A stretch of DNA of 64,000 bases from Flavobacteriales bacterium. GTDB taxonomy: Bacteria > Bacteroidota > Bacteroidia > Flavobacteriales_F > PHOS-HE28. Where the stretch lies: contig JADJKO010000003.1 of the NCBI GenBank assembly GCA_016705955.1, positions 378,247-442,246 of the forward strand, given 5' to 3'. Shown piece by piece: positions 8,076 through 19,300 of this stretch; position 1 is the stretch's first letter; each line of letters opens with the position of its first letter. Under the pieces are notes generated by a model, which saw nothing but the letters and a program-made list of their open reading frames with translations, was not told the DNA's origin and searched no databases. A program made the translations under genes and the position numbers.

Positions 8076-11000
8076 ATGAATTACAAGAAGCTGAACATCA
8101 TTACCGGTTGGCTGGTGTTCCTGGTGGCCGCCTGGACCTATATCTCCACCATCGAACCCACCGCAAGCTTCTGGGACTGCGGGGAATTCATCGCCACAGC
8201 CTACAAGTTGGAAGTGGGTCATCCGCCCGGCGCACCCCTGTTCATGATCATGGGTCGCGTGGCCAGCGCTTTCGTGAGTCCGGAGAATGTGCCGGTGGCC
8301 ATGAACGTGCTCAGCGCGTTAGCGGCCGCCTTCACCATCCTGTTCCTGTTCTGGAGCATCACCCACATGGCGAAGAAACTGGCGGAGCGCGATGGTCGCG
8401 AACTCACCACGGGGGCCATGATCGCGGTGTTGGGAAGCGGGGTCGTGGGCGCTTTGGCCTACACCTGGAGCGACAGTTTCTGGTTCAGCGCGGTGGAAGG
8501 TGAGGTGTACGCATTGTCCAGCTTCTTCACGGCGATCGTGTTCTGGGCCATCCTCAAGTGGGAAAGCGTGGCCGACGAACCGCACAACATCCGGTGGCTG
8601 ATCCTGATCGCCTACCTCATGGGCCTGAGCATCGGTGTTCACTTGCTCAACCTGCTTTGCATCCCCGCGATCGCCTTCGTGTACTACTTCAAGCGACATG
8701 AGGTCACATTGAAGGGTGTGGCGATCACGTTCGTGGTCTCCGCCGTGATCCTAGGGACCATTCAAGCCGTGATCATCCCCGGCCTGGTGAAAATGGGCGG
8801 CTGGTTCGAATTGCTGTTCGTGAATGACATGGGCATGCCGTTCAACACGGGTGTGGTGGTGTATGCACTTCTCGTGATCGGCCTGGTCGTGTGGGGTGTG
8901 CGTTGGACCCAGCGGACCGGAAGGGTCCTGTGGAATACCGTGATCCTGGGCGTAAGTGTGATCCTGGTCGGCTACAGCACCTACGCCATGATCGTGATCC
9001 GGAGCACGGCCAATCCGCCGATCGACGAGAACAACCCGGAGAACGTGTTCAACCTGTTGAGCTACCTGAACCGCGAACAGTACGGCGATCGTCCGTTGTT
9101 GATCGGCCAATTCTGGGACAGCCCGTATTCCAACGAACGTGGCGACGGCAACCCGGTGTACACCGCCACCTACCTGGTGCAGAAGAACGGCCACACCGTG
9201 GCCAAGTATTACGACCGCTGGAGCGTGGACCACTTCATCGCGGCGAATCCCGGCCATGAGGTGAAGCACGAGTACATCATCACCGATGCGCGCAAGGGGA
9301 GCGAGATCATCTATGAGCCGGAGTTCACGATGCTCTTCCCGCGGATGTACAGCAGCCAGAAGAGTCATGCGGATGCCTACAAACAGTGGTGCGAGTTCAA
9401 GGGCACGGCCATGCGTGGGAAGGACCGCGAAGGCAATCCCACGCGCATCTACAAGCCCACGCAGATGGAGAACATGCGCTTCTTCTTCGCCTACCAGATG
9501 GACTGGATGTACTGGCGCTACTTCATGTGGAATTTCGCCGGAAGGCAGAACGACCAGCAGGGCACAGGGAACATCATGGATGGCAACTGGCTCACGGGCT
9601 TCAAGGCCATCGATGCGGAACGCTTGGGCAACCAGGATGTGCTCCCGAAGAGCTTGACCCTGAACAAGGGCCTGAACAAGTTCTACCTGCTACCATTGAT
9701 CCTGGGCGTGATCGGCTTCGTGTACCAGCTCTTGCGACACGGACGGGATTGGAGCGTGGTGATGCTGCTCTTCTTCTTCACCGGCGTGGCCATTGTGATC
9801 TACTTGAACCAAACGCCTTTCCAACCACGAGAACGGGACTACGCTTACGTGGGTTCCTTCTATGCGTTCGCACTCTGGATCGGCCTGGGCGTTTTCGCCC
9901 TGTATGATGCCGCACGCTCGATCTCCTTACGCGATCTGGGTATCGTGGCCGCGAGTGCCTTCGGCCTGGGGTTGTTGAAGTACCTCGTGGAGTCGCTCGC
10001 TGGTGATGCGCACGCGATCTCCTATATCCTCTTCGTGATGGCGACCGTCGGCGTAGGGTCCATCGCCCTCTTCTTCGCGTTGGGCCGTTTGCTCGGGAAC
10101 GACAGCCCGGTGATACCCACGCTAGCCACCGTGCTTTGTATGGCGGTTCCCCTAGTGATGGTGGCCGGCACCTGGGACGATCATGACCGCAGCGAACGAA
10201 CTCCTGCACGCGATCTTGCCAGTGACTACCTCGAAAGCTGCGCCCCGAACGCGATCCTCTTCACCAACGGCGATAACGACACTTTCCCACTCTGGTACGC
10301 ACAGGAAGTGGAGGGTATCCGCACCGACGTGCGTGTGGTGAACCTGAGCCTGCTCAACACCGACTGGTACATCGACCAGATGCGGCGCAAGGCTTATGAT
10401 AGCGACCCTGTTCCCTTCACCATACCGCCGGACAAGTACCGCCAAGGCACGCGTGACGCTGTTTACCTGGTGCCGCGCAGCGAAAAGGAACCCAATGTGA
10501 TGGACCTGCGCAAAGCCATCGCCTTCGCCATTGATGACAAGAACCTGCGTGGCTCCGGCGGTGAGCGTTTCGCGTACATCCCTGCGGATGCGTTCAGTAT
10601 TCCGGTGGATCGCGAAAAGGTGCTCGCCACAGGGACCGTTGCGTTGAAGGACACCGCTCGGATCGAGGACGCCTTGGTCTGGCGGATCGGTCGGGGTGCC
10701 GTGATGAAGAACCATTTCATGGTGCTGGATCTTTTGGCGCACAACGATTGGACGCGCCCCATCTACTTCGCGGTGACCACCGGCCCGGACAGCTACATCG
10801 GCCTACAGGACCACTTCCAGCTCGAAGGCCTCACGTATCGGGTGGTGCCCATCTACACACCGAGCGATCCGCGCACCGGAAGCTTGGGCCGCGTTGATAC
10901 GGACCGCATGTTCGAGGCCGTGACGAAGAAGTTCAAGTGGGGCAATATGGAGACCACCAAGGACATCTACCTGGACGAGAATATCCTGCGTATGACCACG

Positions 11001-11441
11001 AATCTCCGGCTCCAACTGAGCGCCTTGGCGGAAGCCTTGATCGAAGAGGGCCGGAACGATGACGCGCGTACGGTCCTGGATCTGAGCTTGGAGAAGATGC
11101 CGGATCGCAACGTGCCCTTCGACCGCGTGCTACTGCCTACCGTGGAAGCCTATTATTCCATCGGGGACAGCATCAAGGGGAATGCGCTGGCGGAGACCGT
11201 CTTCACCATCATGGAGGAGAACCTGAACTGGTACATGAGCTTGGAACCGCGCTTCGCCGCGCAAGTGGCCAAGGAAGCGGATATCAACTACCAGGTGATG
11301 GGCCGGTTGGCGATGGCCGCCACAGTGGCGGATTCCACTTTCGGCTTGAAGCTGGAGGACCGGTTCCGCGCGCTGGATCAGCTCTACCGCTTGAACAAGG
11401 AACAACAGAAGGAGCGGCGGACCACACGCGCCCGCTTCTAA
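8076..11441 (+). CDS. DUF2723 family membrane protein (GT-C-like glycosyltransferase candidate)
   Basis: The product has 1121 residues. The N-terminal half is the DUF2723 membrane domain, beginning MNYKKLNIITGWLVF with EPTASFWDCGEFIATAYKLEVGHPPGAPLF at about 23-53. The acidic residues of this early loop are characteristic, and about a dozen hydrophobic segments reach to residue 700. After the last membrane segment a soluble part has NAILFTNGDNDTFPLWYAQEV near 725 and a helical, TPR-like C-terminus. DUF2723 proteins are widespread in Bacteroidota. The eukaryotic relative TMEM260 is an O-mannosyltransferase, so protein glycosylation in the envelope is a reasonable but unproven role. The deacetylase gene follows 13 bases downstream and is probably cotranscribed. 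Confidence 0.9.
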   Translation: MNYKKLNIITGWLVFLVAAWTYISTIEPTASFWDCGEFIATAYKLEVGHPPGAPLFMIMGRVASAFVSPENVPVAMNVLSALAAAFTILFLFWSITHMAKKLAERDGRELTTGAMIAVLGSGVVGALAYTWSDSFWFSAVEGEVYALSSFFTAIVFWAILKWESVADEPHNIRWLILIAYLMGLSIGVHLLNLLCIPAIAFVYYFKRHEVTLKGVAITFVVSAVILGTIQAVIIPGLVKMGGWFELLFVNDMGMPFNTGVVVYALLVIGLVVWGVRWTQRTGRVLWNTVILGVSVILVGYSTYAMIVIRSTANPPIDENNPENVFNLLSYLNREQYGDRPLLIGQFWDSPYSNERGDGNPVYTATYLVQKNGHTVAKYYDRWSVDHFIAANPGHEVKHEYIITDARKGSEIIYEPEFTMLFPRMYSSQKSHADAYKQWCEFKGTAMRGKDREGNPTRIYKPTQMENMRFFFAYQMDWMYWRYFMWNFAGRQNDQQGTGNIMDGNWLTGFKAIDAERLGNQDVLPKSLTLNKGLNKFYLLPLILGVIGFVYQLLRHGRDWSVVMLLFFFTGVAIVIYLNQTPFQPRERDYAYVGSFYAFALWIGLGVFALYDAARSISLRDLGIVAASAFGLGLLKYLVESLAGDAHAISYILFVMATVGVGSIALFFALGRLLGNDSPVIPTLATVLCMAVPLVMVAGTWDDHDRSERTPARDLASDYLESCAPNAILFTNGDNDTFPLWYAQEVEGIRTDVRVVNLSLLNTDWYIDQMRRKAYDSDPVPFTIPPDKYRQGTRDAVYLVPRSEKEPNVMDLRKAIAFAIDDKNLRGSGGERFAYIPADAFSIPVDREKVLATGTVALKDTARIEDALVWRIGRGAVMKNHFMVLDLLAHNDWTRPIYFAVTTGPDSYIGLQDHFQLEGLTYRVVPIYTPSDPRTGSLGRVDTDRMFEAVTKKFKWGNMETTKDIYLDENILRMTTNLRLQLSALAEALIEEGRNDDARTVLDLSLEKMPDRNVPFDRVLLPTVEAYYSIGDSIKGNALAETVFTIMEENLNWYMSLEPRFAAQVAKEADINYQVMGRLAMAATVADSTFGLKLEDRFRALDQLYRLNKEQQKERRTTRARF

Positions 11442-11454
11442 GGTTCCGCGGACC

Positions 11455-12093
11455 ATGTTCCCGGCACGCGTCCCTGCGGTGGTGAGGTGGCTCACACCTG
11501 CTGCCCTTTGGCGCATGCCCAGCGCGGAGCGCTCGCTCTATCTGAGCTTCGATGATGGTCCGCATCCGGAGGTAACACCGTGGGTCCTGGATAGGTTGGC
11601 GGAATTCAACGCGAAGGCCACCTTCTTCGTCATCGGCAAGAACGCTCACGATCATCCAGCGATCATGGAACGGATCCGGGATGATGGGCATTCCATCGGG
11701 AACCACACATGGAACCATGTGAACGGGTGGCGGACCTCGTGTCGCACGTACATCAGCGATGTGGACCGGGCACAACCGCTCATTGGCACGCGCCTCTTCC
11801 GGCCACCCTATGGTCGGATCACGCGTAAGCAAGCCAACCAACTACGAAAGCGGTTCGATCTGGTGATGTGGGACATCCTGAGTTCCGACTTCGATGTGCG
11901 CGTGGGTCCGGAGCAGTGTGCGTTGAACGTCCTCGATCATGCGCGACCGGGATCGATCGTCATCTTCCACGATAGTGCGAAAGCGGAGGAGCGCGTGCGC
12001 GTTGCGCTACCGCGCGTGCTGCAACACTTCACTCAACAGGCGTACTCCTTCCTGGCCCTTCCAGAGCACGGCCTTAGGGCTGCACCGAAGTAA
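11455..12093 (+). CDS. Polysaccharide deacetylase family protein (NodB domain)
   Basis: The 212-residue protein is almost entirely a NodB homology domain. Motif 1 is LSFDDGPHPEV, with the catalytic and metal Asp residues. Motif 2 is HSIGNHTWNH, giving the HxxxH metal ligands. Motif 3 is LFRPPYGRI. IVIFHDS supplies the late His. Such enzymes deacetylate N-acetylated sugars (peptidoglycan, chitin-like polymers or exopolysaccharide); the substrate is not decidable. No clear signal peptide is seen, but an N-terminal hydrophobic stretch (VVRWLTPAALW) could associate with membrane. It follows the DUF2723 gene by 13 bases. Its last 20 bases overlap the end of the convergent PorE-like gene. Confidence 0.93.
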   Translation: MFPARVPAVVRWLTPAALWRMPSAERSLYLSFDDGPHPEVTPWVLDRLAEFNAKATFFVIGKNAHDHPAIMERIRDDGHSIGNHTWNHVNGWRTSCRTYISDVDRAQPLIGTRLFRPPYGRITRKQANQLRKRFDLVMWDILSSDFDVRVGPEQCALNVLDHARPGSIVIFHDSAKAEERVRVALPRVLQHFTQQAYSFLALPEHGLRAAPK

Positions 12094-14278
12094 CGATGTA
12101 CTCGTTGCGGCGATTCACCGCGTGTTCCTCCTCGCTGCACTGGACGCCGGGTGCACAGTGGTTCAGCAGGCGGCTCGAGCCGAAACCACGAGCGCGGACC
12201 CGATCCTTGAGCACCCCCCTCGTCCGTAGGTAAGCGGCGATCGCATCCGCGCGAAGCTGTGTGACCTGTGCCTGTTCCGCCGCATCCCCACGCGCATCAC
12301 TGTGTACACCGATCTCGATCGAAACACCGGGGTTCACATTCAATCGATCGGCCAGCTGGTCCAGTTCCCCTCGCGCTTGGGGATCCAATTGCGTGCTGCC
12401 CTTCGACCAGCGGATATACTTCAATGCGATGGGCTGGTCCAATACGATCGGATCGAGCACGATCGGCTTCTGCGTTCCGAGATCGAAGACCCCTTGCTTC
12501 ATTCCCACCGTGGTGATCGGGATGCTCATGCTGAAATAGCCGGGATGCTCGATCAGGACCTCGAAATCCTCATTGGTCTGCAAGCGCATGGAGAAGTCCC
12601 CGCCCTCTCCGGCTATGTACACATCGTTGTGGAAGCTGGCCAGATTCACCACGGTCACCTTCGCTCCTGCGATGAATCCGGCATCCTTCTCCTTTCGCAC
12701 CACGCCGCGCAACAGCACACCGGCATCCGGCACGAGGTGGATATCACGCGTGATGATCAACTGTCGCTCGATACCCTCCGTGCTCACATGTTGCTCACCG
12801 TCATACCTCCCTTTCATTTTCGCCACCAACCGGTAAGCGCTTGACCGCTTCACGCTGAATGTGAATTCCCCGTGGGCATCGGTCCGGGTATGTTCCAGCT
12901 CCTTGCCTTCCGGATCCAACAAAAGGACCTCTGCATCGGGGACTGCGGTTTCGTACTCATCGTCGATCACCATTCCCGAGCAGAAATAGCGCTCCTGCAA
13001 TGGGGCAAGCATCTCGAATGAATAGATGTCATCATCTCCTGCACCTCCGGGCCGGTTACTGGTGAAGTAGCCACGTTTGTTCGCCGCGTCGATGATGAAG
13101 GCCATGTCATCCTTCGGGCTGTTGATCGGTGCACCCAGGTTCAACGCTCCTGCGATCTCACCATCGGAACCTTTGTTCGCCATGAAGATGTCCATGCCGC
13201 CAAGCCCCGGGTGTCCATTGCTGGAGAAGTAGAGTACCCCATCCGCAGCCACGTAAGGGAACTCTTCGTTGTATGGTGTGTTGATGGCCGGGCCGAGGTT
13301 GCGCGGTTCACTCCACTGGCCGCCTTGGTCCTCGCACACATAGATATCCGTGCCGCCGAAGCCACCGGGCATGTCGCTGACGAAATACAACTTGCGTCCG
13401 CTCGGTGAAAGCGCGGGATGAGCGATGGACACTTCGCTGTTGTTGTACAGGAACTGTTCTTCTTCGCCGAAACCATTCCCGTTCGATCGCGCTTTGTAGA
13501 TCCCCAATCGACTGATGCCTTGTTGACTTCGATGCGCCCGGCCCTTGTAGTAATTGTTCCGTGTGAACCAGAGCACATCGCCACTCGCGCTGGCCGTGGC
13601 CGGACCCTCATGATACCTGGTGTTCACGCTGCCAGCCAACGGCTCGGGTGATGCGAGGTTGCCGTCGGCGGTCACGTTCGCAGTGAACAGGTCGAGGAAG
13701 GGTTGGCCGTTCCATGCCGCCCAACGTTTGATGATACCCGGCTCCCGCCGACTGCTGCTGAAGACCACACGACCCGGGCCGAGCCATGCCGCCGCCATAT
13801 CCGCATACGGCGTGTTGATCGCGGTCGGTTTCACCACGAATCGCTGCTGGTCCATGGTGAACTTCTTCGCGAAGCCGGTGAGATTGCTCCGCTGTTCGCC
13901 ACCTTCCGGGTTCATCAAGGCCAGGTAACGGTCCATCCATTCCTCGGCCTCGGCATACCGGCCGTTGCTCTTCAACGCTTCGGCATAGTTGTACAGGTCC
14001 TTGGGTTCGCGATTCAGGAATTTCACCACCACCGCGTACCACCGTTCCGCCTCCACGGTATCCCCCAACCGCATACTGCAATCCGCCAAGCGCTTGGTCA
14101 CGTGCTCATTCACCGCACCCAGTTCCGTGGCCGTTCGGTACAACTCCGCTGCGCGGGCGTACGCCATCTGCTCATAGTACTTGTCCGCTTCCTTCACGTA
14201 CGGATCGGCATTGCCCTGCGCGCACAGCCGCATGGATCCAAGGAGGATCATCAATACGGCTATGAGGCGCATGCGCAT
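12074..14278 (-). CDS. PorE-like OmpA family protein (TPR, PD40 propeller, CRD, OmpA)
   Basis: The 734-residue protein begins with a signal peptide (LIAVLMILLGSMRLCAQG). Domains in order: TPR-like helices (about 25-130); a WD40/PD40 beta-propeller (about 190-420) with HPALSPSGRKLYFVSDMPGG and FPYVAADGVLYFSSNGHPG; a carboxypeptidase-regulatory-like fold (about 440-540); and a C-terminal OmpA domain with IEIGVHSDARGD, LRADAIAAYL and NRRNEYIV, whose Asp and Arg normally bind peptidoglycan. This is the order known for P. gingivalis PorE, a T9SS component thought to anchor the machinery to the cell wall. It is the last gene of the adhesin/PorP operon, three bases after the preceding PorP gene. Many genomes hold several such paralogues, so it may serve this locus and not the core T9SS. 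Confidence 0.9.
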   Translation of the reverse strand: MRMRLIAVLMILLGSMRLCAQGNADPYVKEADKYYEQMAYARAAELYRTATELGAVNEHVTKRLADCSMRLGDTVEAERWYAVVVKFLNREPKDLYNYAEALKSNGRYAEAEEWMDRYLALMNPEGGEQRSNLTGFAKKFTMDQQRFVVKPTAINTPYADMAAAWLGPGRVVFSSSRREPGIIKRWAAWNGQPFLDLFTANVTADGNLASPEPLAGSVNTRYHEGPATASASGDVLWFTRNNYYKGRAHRSQQGISRLGIYKARSNGNGFGEEEQFLYNNSEVSIAHPALSPSGRKLYFVSDMPGGFGGTDIYVCEDQGGQWSEPRNLGPAINTPYNEEFPYVAADGVLYFSSNGHPGLGGMDIFMANKGSDGEIAGALNLGAPINSPKDDMAFIIDAANKRGYFTSNRPGGAGDDDIYSFEMLAPLQERYFCSGMVIDDEYETAVPDAEVLLLDPEGKELEHTRTDAHGEFTFSVKRSSAYRLVAKMKGRYDGEQHVSTEGIERQLIITRDIHLVPDAGVLLRGVVRKEKDAGFIAGAKVTVVNLASFHNDVYIAGEGGDFSMRLQTNEDFEVLIEHPGYFSMSIPITTVGMKQGVFDLGTQKPIVLDPIVLDQPIALKYIRWSKGSTQLDPQARGELDQLADRLNVNPGVSIEIGVHSDARGDAAEQAQVTQLRADAIAAYLRTRGVLKDRVRARGFGSSRLLNHCAPGVQCSEEEHAVNRRNEYIVTSVQP

Positions 14279-14281
14279 GAG

Positions 14282-15211
14282 CTAGAAATAGCGGGGAGAA
14301 ACGGTTCGACCGGTGAAGAACCGCAGATCGTAATTGAGCATGATCTCGTGCGTACCGGCGTTGTACGCCCCGAGCTTCGTGGTGGTCAGATCGAAAGCAT
14401 ATCCCAAGCGGAACTGATCGTTCACCTGGTATTGGCCGAGCACGCCGAAGGAGTTGCCCACGCGGTACATCCCGCCCAACCAGATCCGCTCGCGAATGAG
14501 GAAGTTCAGGTTCACATCCATCGACAACGGCGCACCTTCAACGGACCGCACCATGATGGATGGTTTGAATTTCAAGCCGCGGTTCATGTCGAGCACGTAG
14601 CCCGCAATGAGGAACCAATGCCGCACCTCACTGGAGGTGACGACCCCGGAAGCCGTCGCTGCGTCAATATGGTTCTCAAGCAACTTGGGCACACTGATCC
14701 CTGCGTAGTATCGGGGAGTATGGTAGTACAGGCCCGCGCCGAAATTCGGGAGCATGGTTCCCTTCACATTCACGTTGGCCGCATCGGGATCCACGGTGGT
14801 CAGGTTCGCGAGATCGGCTTGGTAGAGGTTCATGCCGCCCTTCAGGCCGAAAGAAAGTTTGGCATCAGCTCCTACGCGGATGCGATAGGCGTAGTCCGCA
14901 TACACGCCGGTCTGCCGCGTCGGGCCGATCTTGTCGTTCACAATGGACAGGCCGAGCCCCATCTTCTTGGATGGAAGCGGGGTATGCGCCAGGATGGTCT
15001 GTGTGGCCGGTGCACCGGTGAAGCCCACCCATTGGTGGCGGCTCAAGGCCATCACGGTGAACACATCCGCGCTGCCCGCATAGCCCGGGTTCACGGCCAG
15101 CGTATTGAACATGTATTGGCTGTACAACGGATCCTGTTGCGCAATAGCGCGTGTCGACACCAACGCCAGCATGGCCGAACAGCAGAGCGATATGATCCGA
15201 CGCACGCTCAT
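14282..15211 (-). CDS. PorP/SprF family type IX secretion membrane protein (1)
   Basis: The 309-residue outer-membrane beta-barrel begins MSVRRIISLCCSAMLALVSTRAIAQ (a signal peptide) followed by the family opening DPLYSQYMFNTLAVNPGYAGSAD. The body contains the typical alternating strands HQWVGFTGAPATQT, GLGLSIVNDKIGPT and FGAGLYYHTPRYYAGIS, ending GTHEIMLNYDLRFF. SprF of Flavobacterium is needed to deliver the adhesin SprB, and partners of this family usually serve the adhesin encoded next door. The start at 15211 overlaps the stop of the giant CUB/repeat protein by four bases (ATGA), so translation is coupled. The longer open frame upstream lies inside the adhesin gene and was rejected. Confidence 0.95.
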   Translation of the reverse strand: MSVRRIISLCCSAMLALVSTRAIAQQDPLYSQYMFNTLAVNPGYAGSADVFTVMALSRHQWVGFTGAPATQTILAHTPLPSKKMGLGLSIVNDKIGPTRQTGVYADYAYRIRVGADAKLSFGLKGGMNLYQADLANLTTVDPDAANVNVKGTMLPNFGAGLYYHTPRYYAGISVPKLLENHIDAATASGVVTSSEVRHWFLIAGYVLDMNRGLKFKPSIMVRSVEGAPLSMDVNLNFLIRERIWLGGMYRVGNSFGVLGQYQVNDQFRLGYAFDLTTTKLGAYNAGTHEIMLNYDLRFFTGRTVSPRYF

Positions 15212-16382
15212 CGGTTCAGGTAGATGTACCCGGTGAAGGCATCGCTGCCGTTGCCCAATTCCAGCACGTAGAAATAGGTTCCTGCGGGAGCGTTGCCATT
15301 GGTGGACGTGCCATCCCACACCACACTCACGTTGTTGTAGCCCGAGGCCTCGTACATCTTCGCACCCCACCGGTTGAAGATGGTGATGGTGTTGCCCGGA
15401 TAACCCTCGATGCCCGGGATCAGGAATAGTTCATTGGTACCATCGCCGTTCGGCGAGAAGCTCTCCGGGATGAACACGTCCTCGGAGAAATCACATGGCG
15501 TGCTTCCTGCGATGCGCACCACACCACACGCGTATTGATCACGCACGAAGACCTCGAACAGCTCGCTGGTGAACAACGGTCCACTGGTGAACACATAGGG
15601 CGGGGTCGCCGAGATGGATCCCGTAAGTCCGGTCACGAGGTAGGTGGCCGGATCACCCTGTTCGATAACGAAGCTCACCGTATAAGTCCGGTCGCGTTCG
15701 TTGCAGATCCGTGTTTCATTGATCACTTCAACGCTGGTCACAACGGTCACCTTCACCAGCGCGGTAGCGGATCCACAACCGGGAACGGTCACCGTGTAGC
15801 GGAAGTAGTATTCGCCCGGTGGAACCACTGTGGTGTTCAATGAACCGCCGCTCAGGCCTCCGCTGCCATCCACATCCACCCATGAGCCGCCCGAAGCGGG
15901 AGTCCCTTGTAATCCACTGAACAGATCAAGTGATGTGAGTGTGTCGCAACTGAGCACCTCGCCGTTCGTACCCGCGTTCGGTGGAACGTTCAGCGTGATG
16001 GACACCACGGAACTGGCATTCGGACATGGGGTGTTGCCGATCACCGTGTACGTGTAATTGCCTGCGGGATCCGTTCCAGGGTTGAAGACATTGGTATGCA
16101 CCTGGTTCGAAGGGTTGGTCCAAACCCCACTGACATCAGGTGACCCACCCAATTGTGCGAAGAGGTCGATCGGGGCGCCCGTCACACACAGCGTCAGACT
16201 GGTGCCGGTCCCGGGTTCGGGGAATTCCACCGTGGTCACTTGCACCACAGCGGTCACCACACCACAACCCGGATCCGTGATCGTGTACGCGTATGATGTA
16301 GCCCCGCCGATCGGCAACAACGTGGCATTCAGGAAACCGCCGGGTAGCAGAGCCTGGCCTCCACCAGCGATCGGGCTCCACG
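15208..16382 (-). CDS. Giant CUB/repeat T9SS protein, C-terminal part (after frameshift)
   Basis: This is the continuation of the gene at 16383-23750 in the next frame. It carries repeats 30 and 31 (LFAQLGGSPDVSGVW, LFSGLQGTPASGGSW). An immunoglobulin-like segment follows, then the type B sorting domain IPESFSPNGDGTNELF with ITIFNRWGAKMYE and a final GYIYLNR. This C-terminal domain directs export through the T9SS. The two parts join exactly if one C is added to the run of seven C at 16383-16389 (G7 to G8 in the message): then NPTAGG is followed by AWSPIAGGGQ and repeat 29 becomes complete. If the frameshift is real, the secreted product would lack its sorting signal and remain periplasmic; an error or phase variation is more likely. 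Confidence 0.85.
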
Positions 16383-19300
16383 CCCCCCCGCCGTCGGGTT
16401 GCCGCCAAGTGCGTTGAACAAGTTGTAGGACGTTTCGGACCCACAGATCACTACCGCGCTATCCGCACCGGCATTCCCGCCCACACCAACAGCAACCGTC
16501 ACGGTACTTGAAACCGTGGGACAAGGACCGGTACCAAGGATCGTGTAAACGAGCGGCCAGATCCCATTTCCTGCCATGGAAGGGTTGAAGCTGTTCCCGG
16601 TCAGTGCTCCTGAAGTATTCTGGTCCGTCCAACTGCCGCCAGTCTGGGCATTCGGTCCCAACGCGAGGAAAACATCCAGGTCCGTCTGTGATACACACGC
16701 ATTCACGGTGGCGCTCTCTCCTGCATTTCCGGCCAAAACCACACTCACGGTCAGCGTCGCGCTTGCATCTGCACAAGGCGCCGTGCCAATAATGGTGTAC
16801 CGGTAAACACCGGGTAGATCCACCGCAGGGTCGAAGAAATTACCATGCGAAACATCGCCACCGGTCGTCACATACACCCATGATCCGCCCGCCTGTGGTA
16901 AACAACCCAAATAGCTGCGCATAAGGATCGGTGCTTGACTGGTGCACAGAGTGACCGAATCGCTGCAACCAGCATTCGGGGCTTGCGGTTCGGTCACGTT
17001 GATGAAGGCGCAGTGTTGCGCACAAGGCAAAGTGGCATTCACACAATAGCGGTAGATGCCCGGTGCATCCACCGCCGGATTGTATGTGCCGTTATGCGGG
17101 ACATTACCTGTGACATAGAACCAGTTGCCTCCTGTTTGCGCGTTCGGCCCGAGGAGGGTGAACATGTTCACTGACGCGTCGGTTGAACAGATATTCAGTG
17201 ATGCCCCGTTCCCTGCATTCGCCGCTGGTGTGATGCTCATGGCGACGTTCGCTGTATCCGCTGGGCAGGCTCCGATCCCGTTCACGATATAGTGATATGC
17301 TCCAGCCATATCCGCCGTTGGATCGAACGTTCCCGCATGTGGCGTCCAATCCGGCGCGAACCAGGATCCGCCGCCATCGGGTCCGCACGTAAGGGCCGTG
17401 GCCATGTTGACCGTGATCCCATTACTGCATGTACTGATGGACCCATCACATCCAGCGTATGGTCCTTCAAGAACGGTGACCGTTACACGGGCGGTATCCG
17501 AAGCGCATTGCGCACTGCCCGGCAGCACATGGTCAAAGCGATAGCTGGCGCCCACGGCCGCGTTTGTTGTGAGGAATACACTGCCGAAGAAGCCCGGAGC
17601 ATTATCCACGTTCACCCAGACTCCCCCTAGCTGCGGTGTTCCACCCAGCGATGCGAACAGATCCACCAACTGGCCTTGGCATGCTTGTACAGTACTATCC
17701 GCTCCAGCATCCAACGCATCAACAATGTTCAAGACCACGGTGGCGGAAGTGGCGGCGCAAGGACCATTGGCGGGTTGCGTGTAGGTGAAGGTGCATGAAG
17801 CATCCAGCGGCATTCCGGTCGCGTCGAAGATCCCGTTGGACAAAGTGCCAAAGGCGCAGTTCGTGCTCCATGTACCCCCGTTGTCCGGTGTGCCTTCGAG
17901 CCCATCGAACAACACGATCGCACTCGCATCCACACATGCGGACAGACTTCCAGGAAGGCCTGCGCTTGCTGCAGTGGTGACCGTGATCACCACCTGCTCA
18001 CTCACTGTGGGGCACGGCGTTGCACCGACGACCGTGTACACATAAACACCCGGAGGATCCAGGGCAGGATCGAAGAACGGGCCATGTGGATCGTTGTTAT
18101 AGGTCCATGATCCATTGTTGTCCGGTGTGCCGCCTAATAGGGACAACAACAGCACCGGCGGCTGGGTTGAACAAAGCGATGCGAGGGTACTGATCCCCGC
18201 ATTCGCCGCGGTATTCTGGAAGACGGTCACCGTTGCCGAATCGCTCGGGCACGGCGCCGTTCCGGAACGCTTGTACTTGTACACGCCGGGTGAAGAGACT
18301 CCGGGTATGTATGTTCCTGTGAACGGCGATCCATTGGGGTCGTACCAATTCCCCCCGGATTGCGGCGTACCACTCAACAACCCGAACAATGCGAATGGTG
18401 CGCTGTTGCTACACACCTGCGTCTGTCCGTTCTCTCCCGCATCCACGGCTTGGCTCTCGAATACGGTGACATAAGCACAGTCTGCTGGACAACCGCCGTT
18501 GGCCGGCAAACAGTACGTGTACAATCCCGGGTCATCGACAGCTGGATCATAGATGCCTGAGTGAGGCAAGCCGGTTGGCCCCGTCCAGTTCCCGTTCAGT
18601 TGTGGGTTCCCGGTGATGAACAGGATCAAGGAGAACGGTCCATCCTCGCTGCATACTTGGGCAAGACCATCGATCCCGGCGTTCGGCGCGGTGGAGATCT
18701 GCACGAAGACCGAGGCTTCATGGTCCGCACATCCCGGTGCGCCGGTGATCCGATATACATACGTGCCGGTCACATCCACGCTGGGTTGGATGGTGCCGGA
18801 GTGCGGTGTTACACCGTTGAAGAACCAGCTACCTCCAGTCTGCGCACCGGGACCGAGCAAGGGGAACAGGTTCACTTGGCCATCCGTATTGCATAGGGAA
18901 AGGTTCGCATCGTTGCCAGCAAAGGCCGCGTTGTTCACATTCACGGTAAGAAGTGCGGTAGCGGCAGGGCATGCGCCCAAACCGAGAACGCGGTAGCGAT
19001 AGGTTCCCGGGGTGGTGGTTCCTGGTGAAAAAACCCCTGTGACCACTGTAGTGTTCGGCAATGGCCCGGTCCATTGACCTCCAAAAGTGGGAGTGCATCC
19101 TAAAAACGTCACCATGGGAAACGCCTGCGTAATGCTACAGACCGTGATCGTGTTGTTGCACCCCGCATTCGCTGGTGCATTCACTTGCACGCTCACGGTC
19201 GCACTAGCCGATCCACACGAATTGGTGACCGTGTAGGTGTATAGACCCGGTGTTGAAACACCTGGAATGAACAATCCACTGAACGAAGGATTCCCGGGTG

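Noticed and set aside
12261..15223. Long plus-strand open frames opposite the PorE-like and PorP genes
   Set aside because: They are antisense to well-supported genes, lack family features, and are expected in GC-rich DNA.
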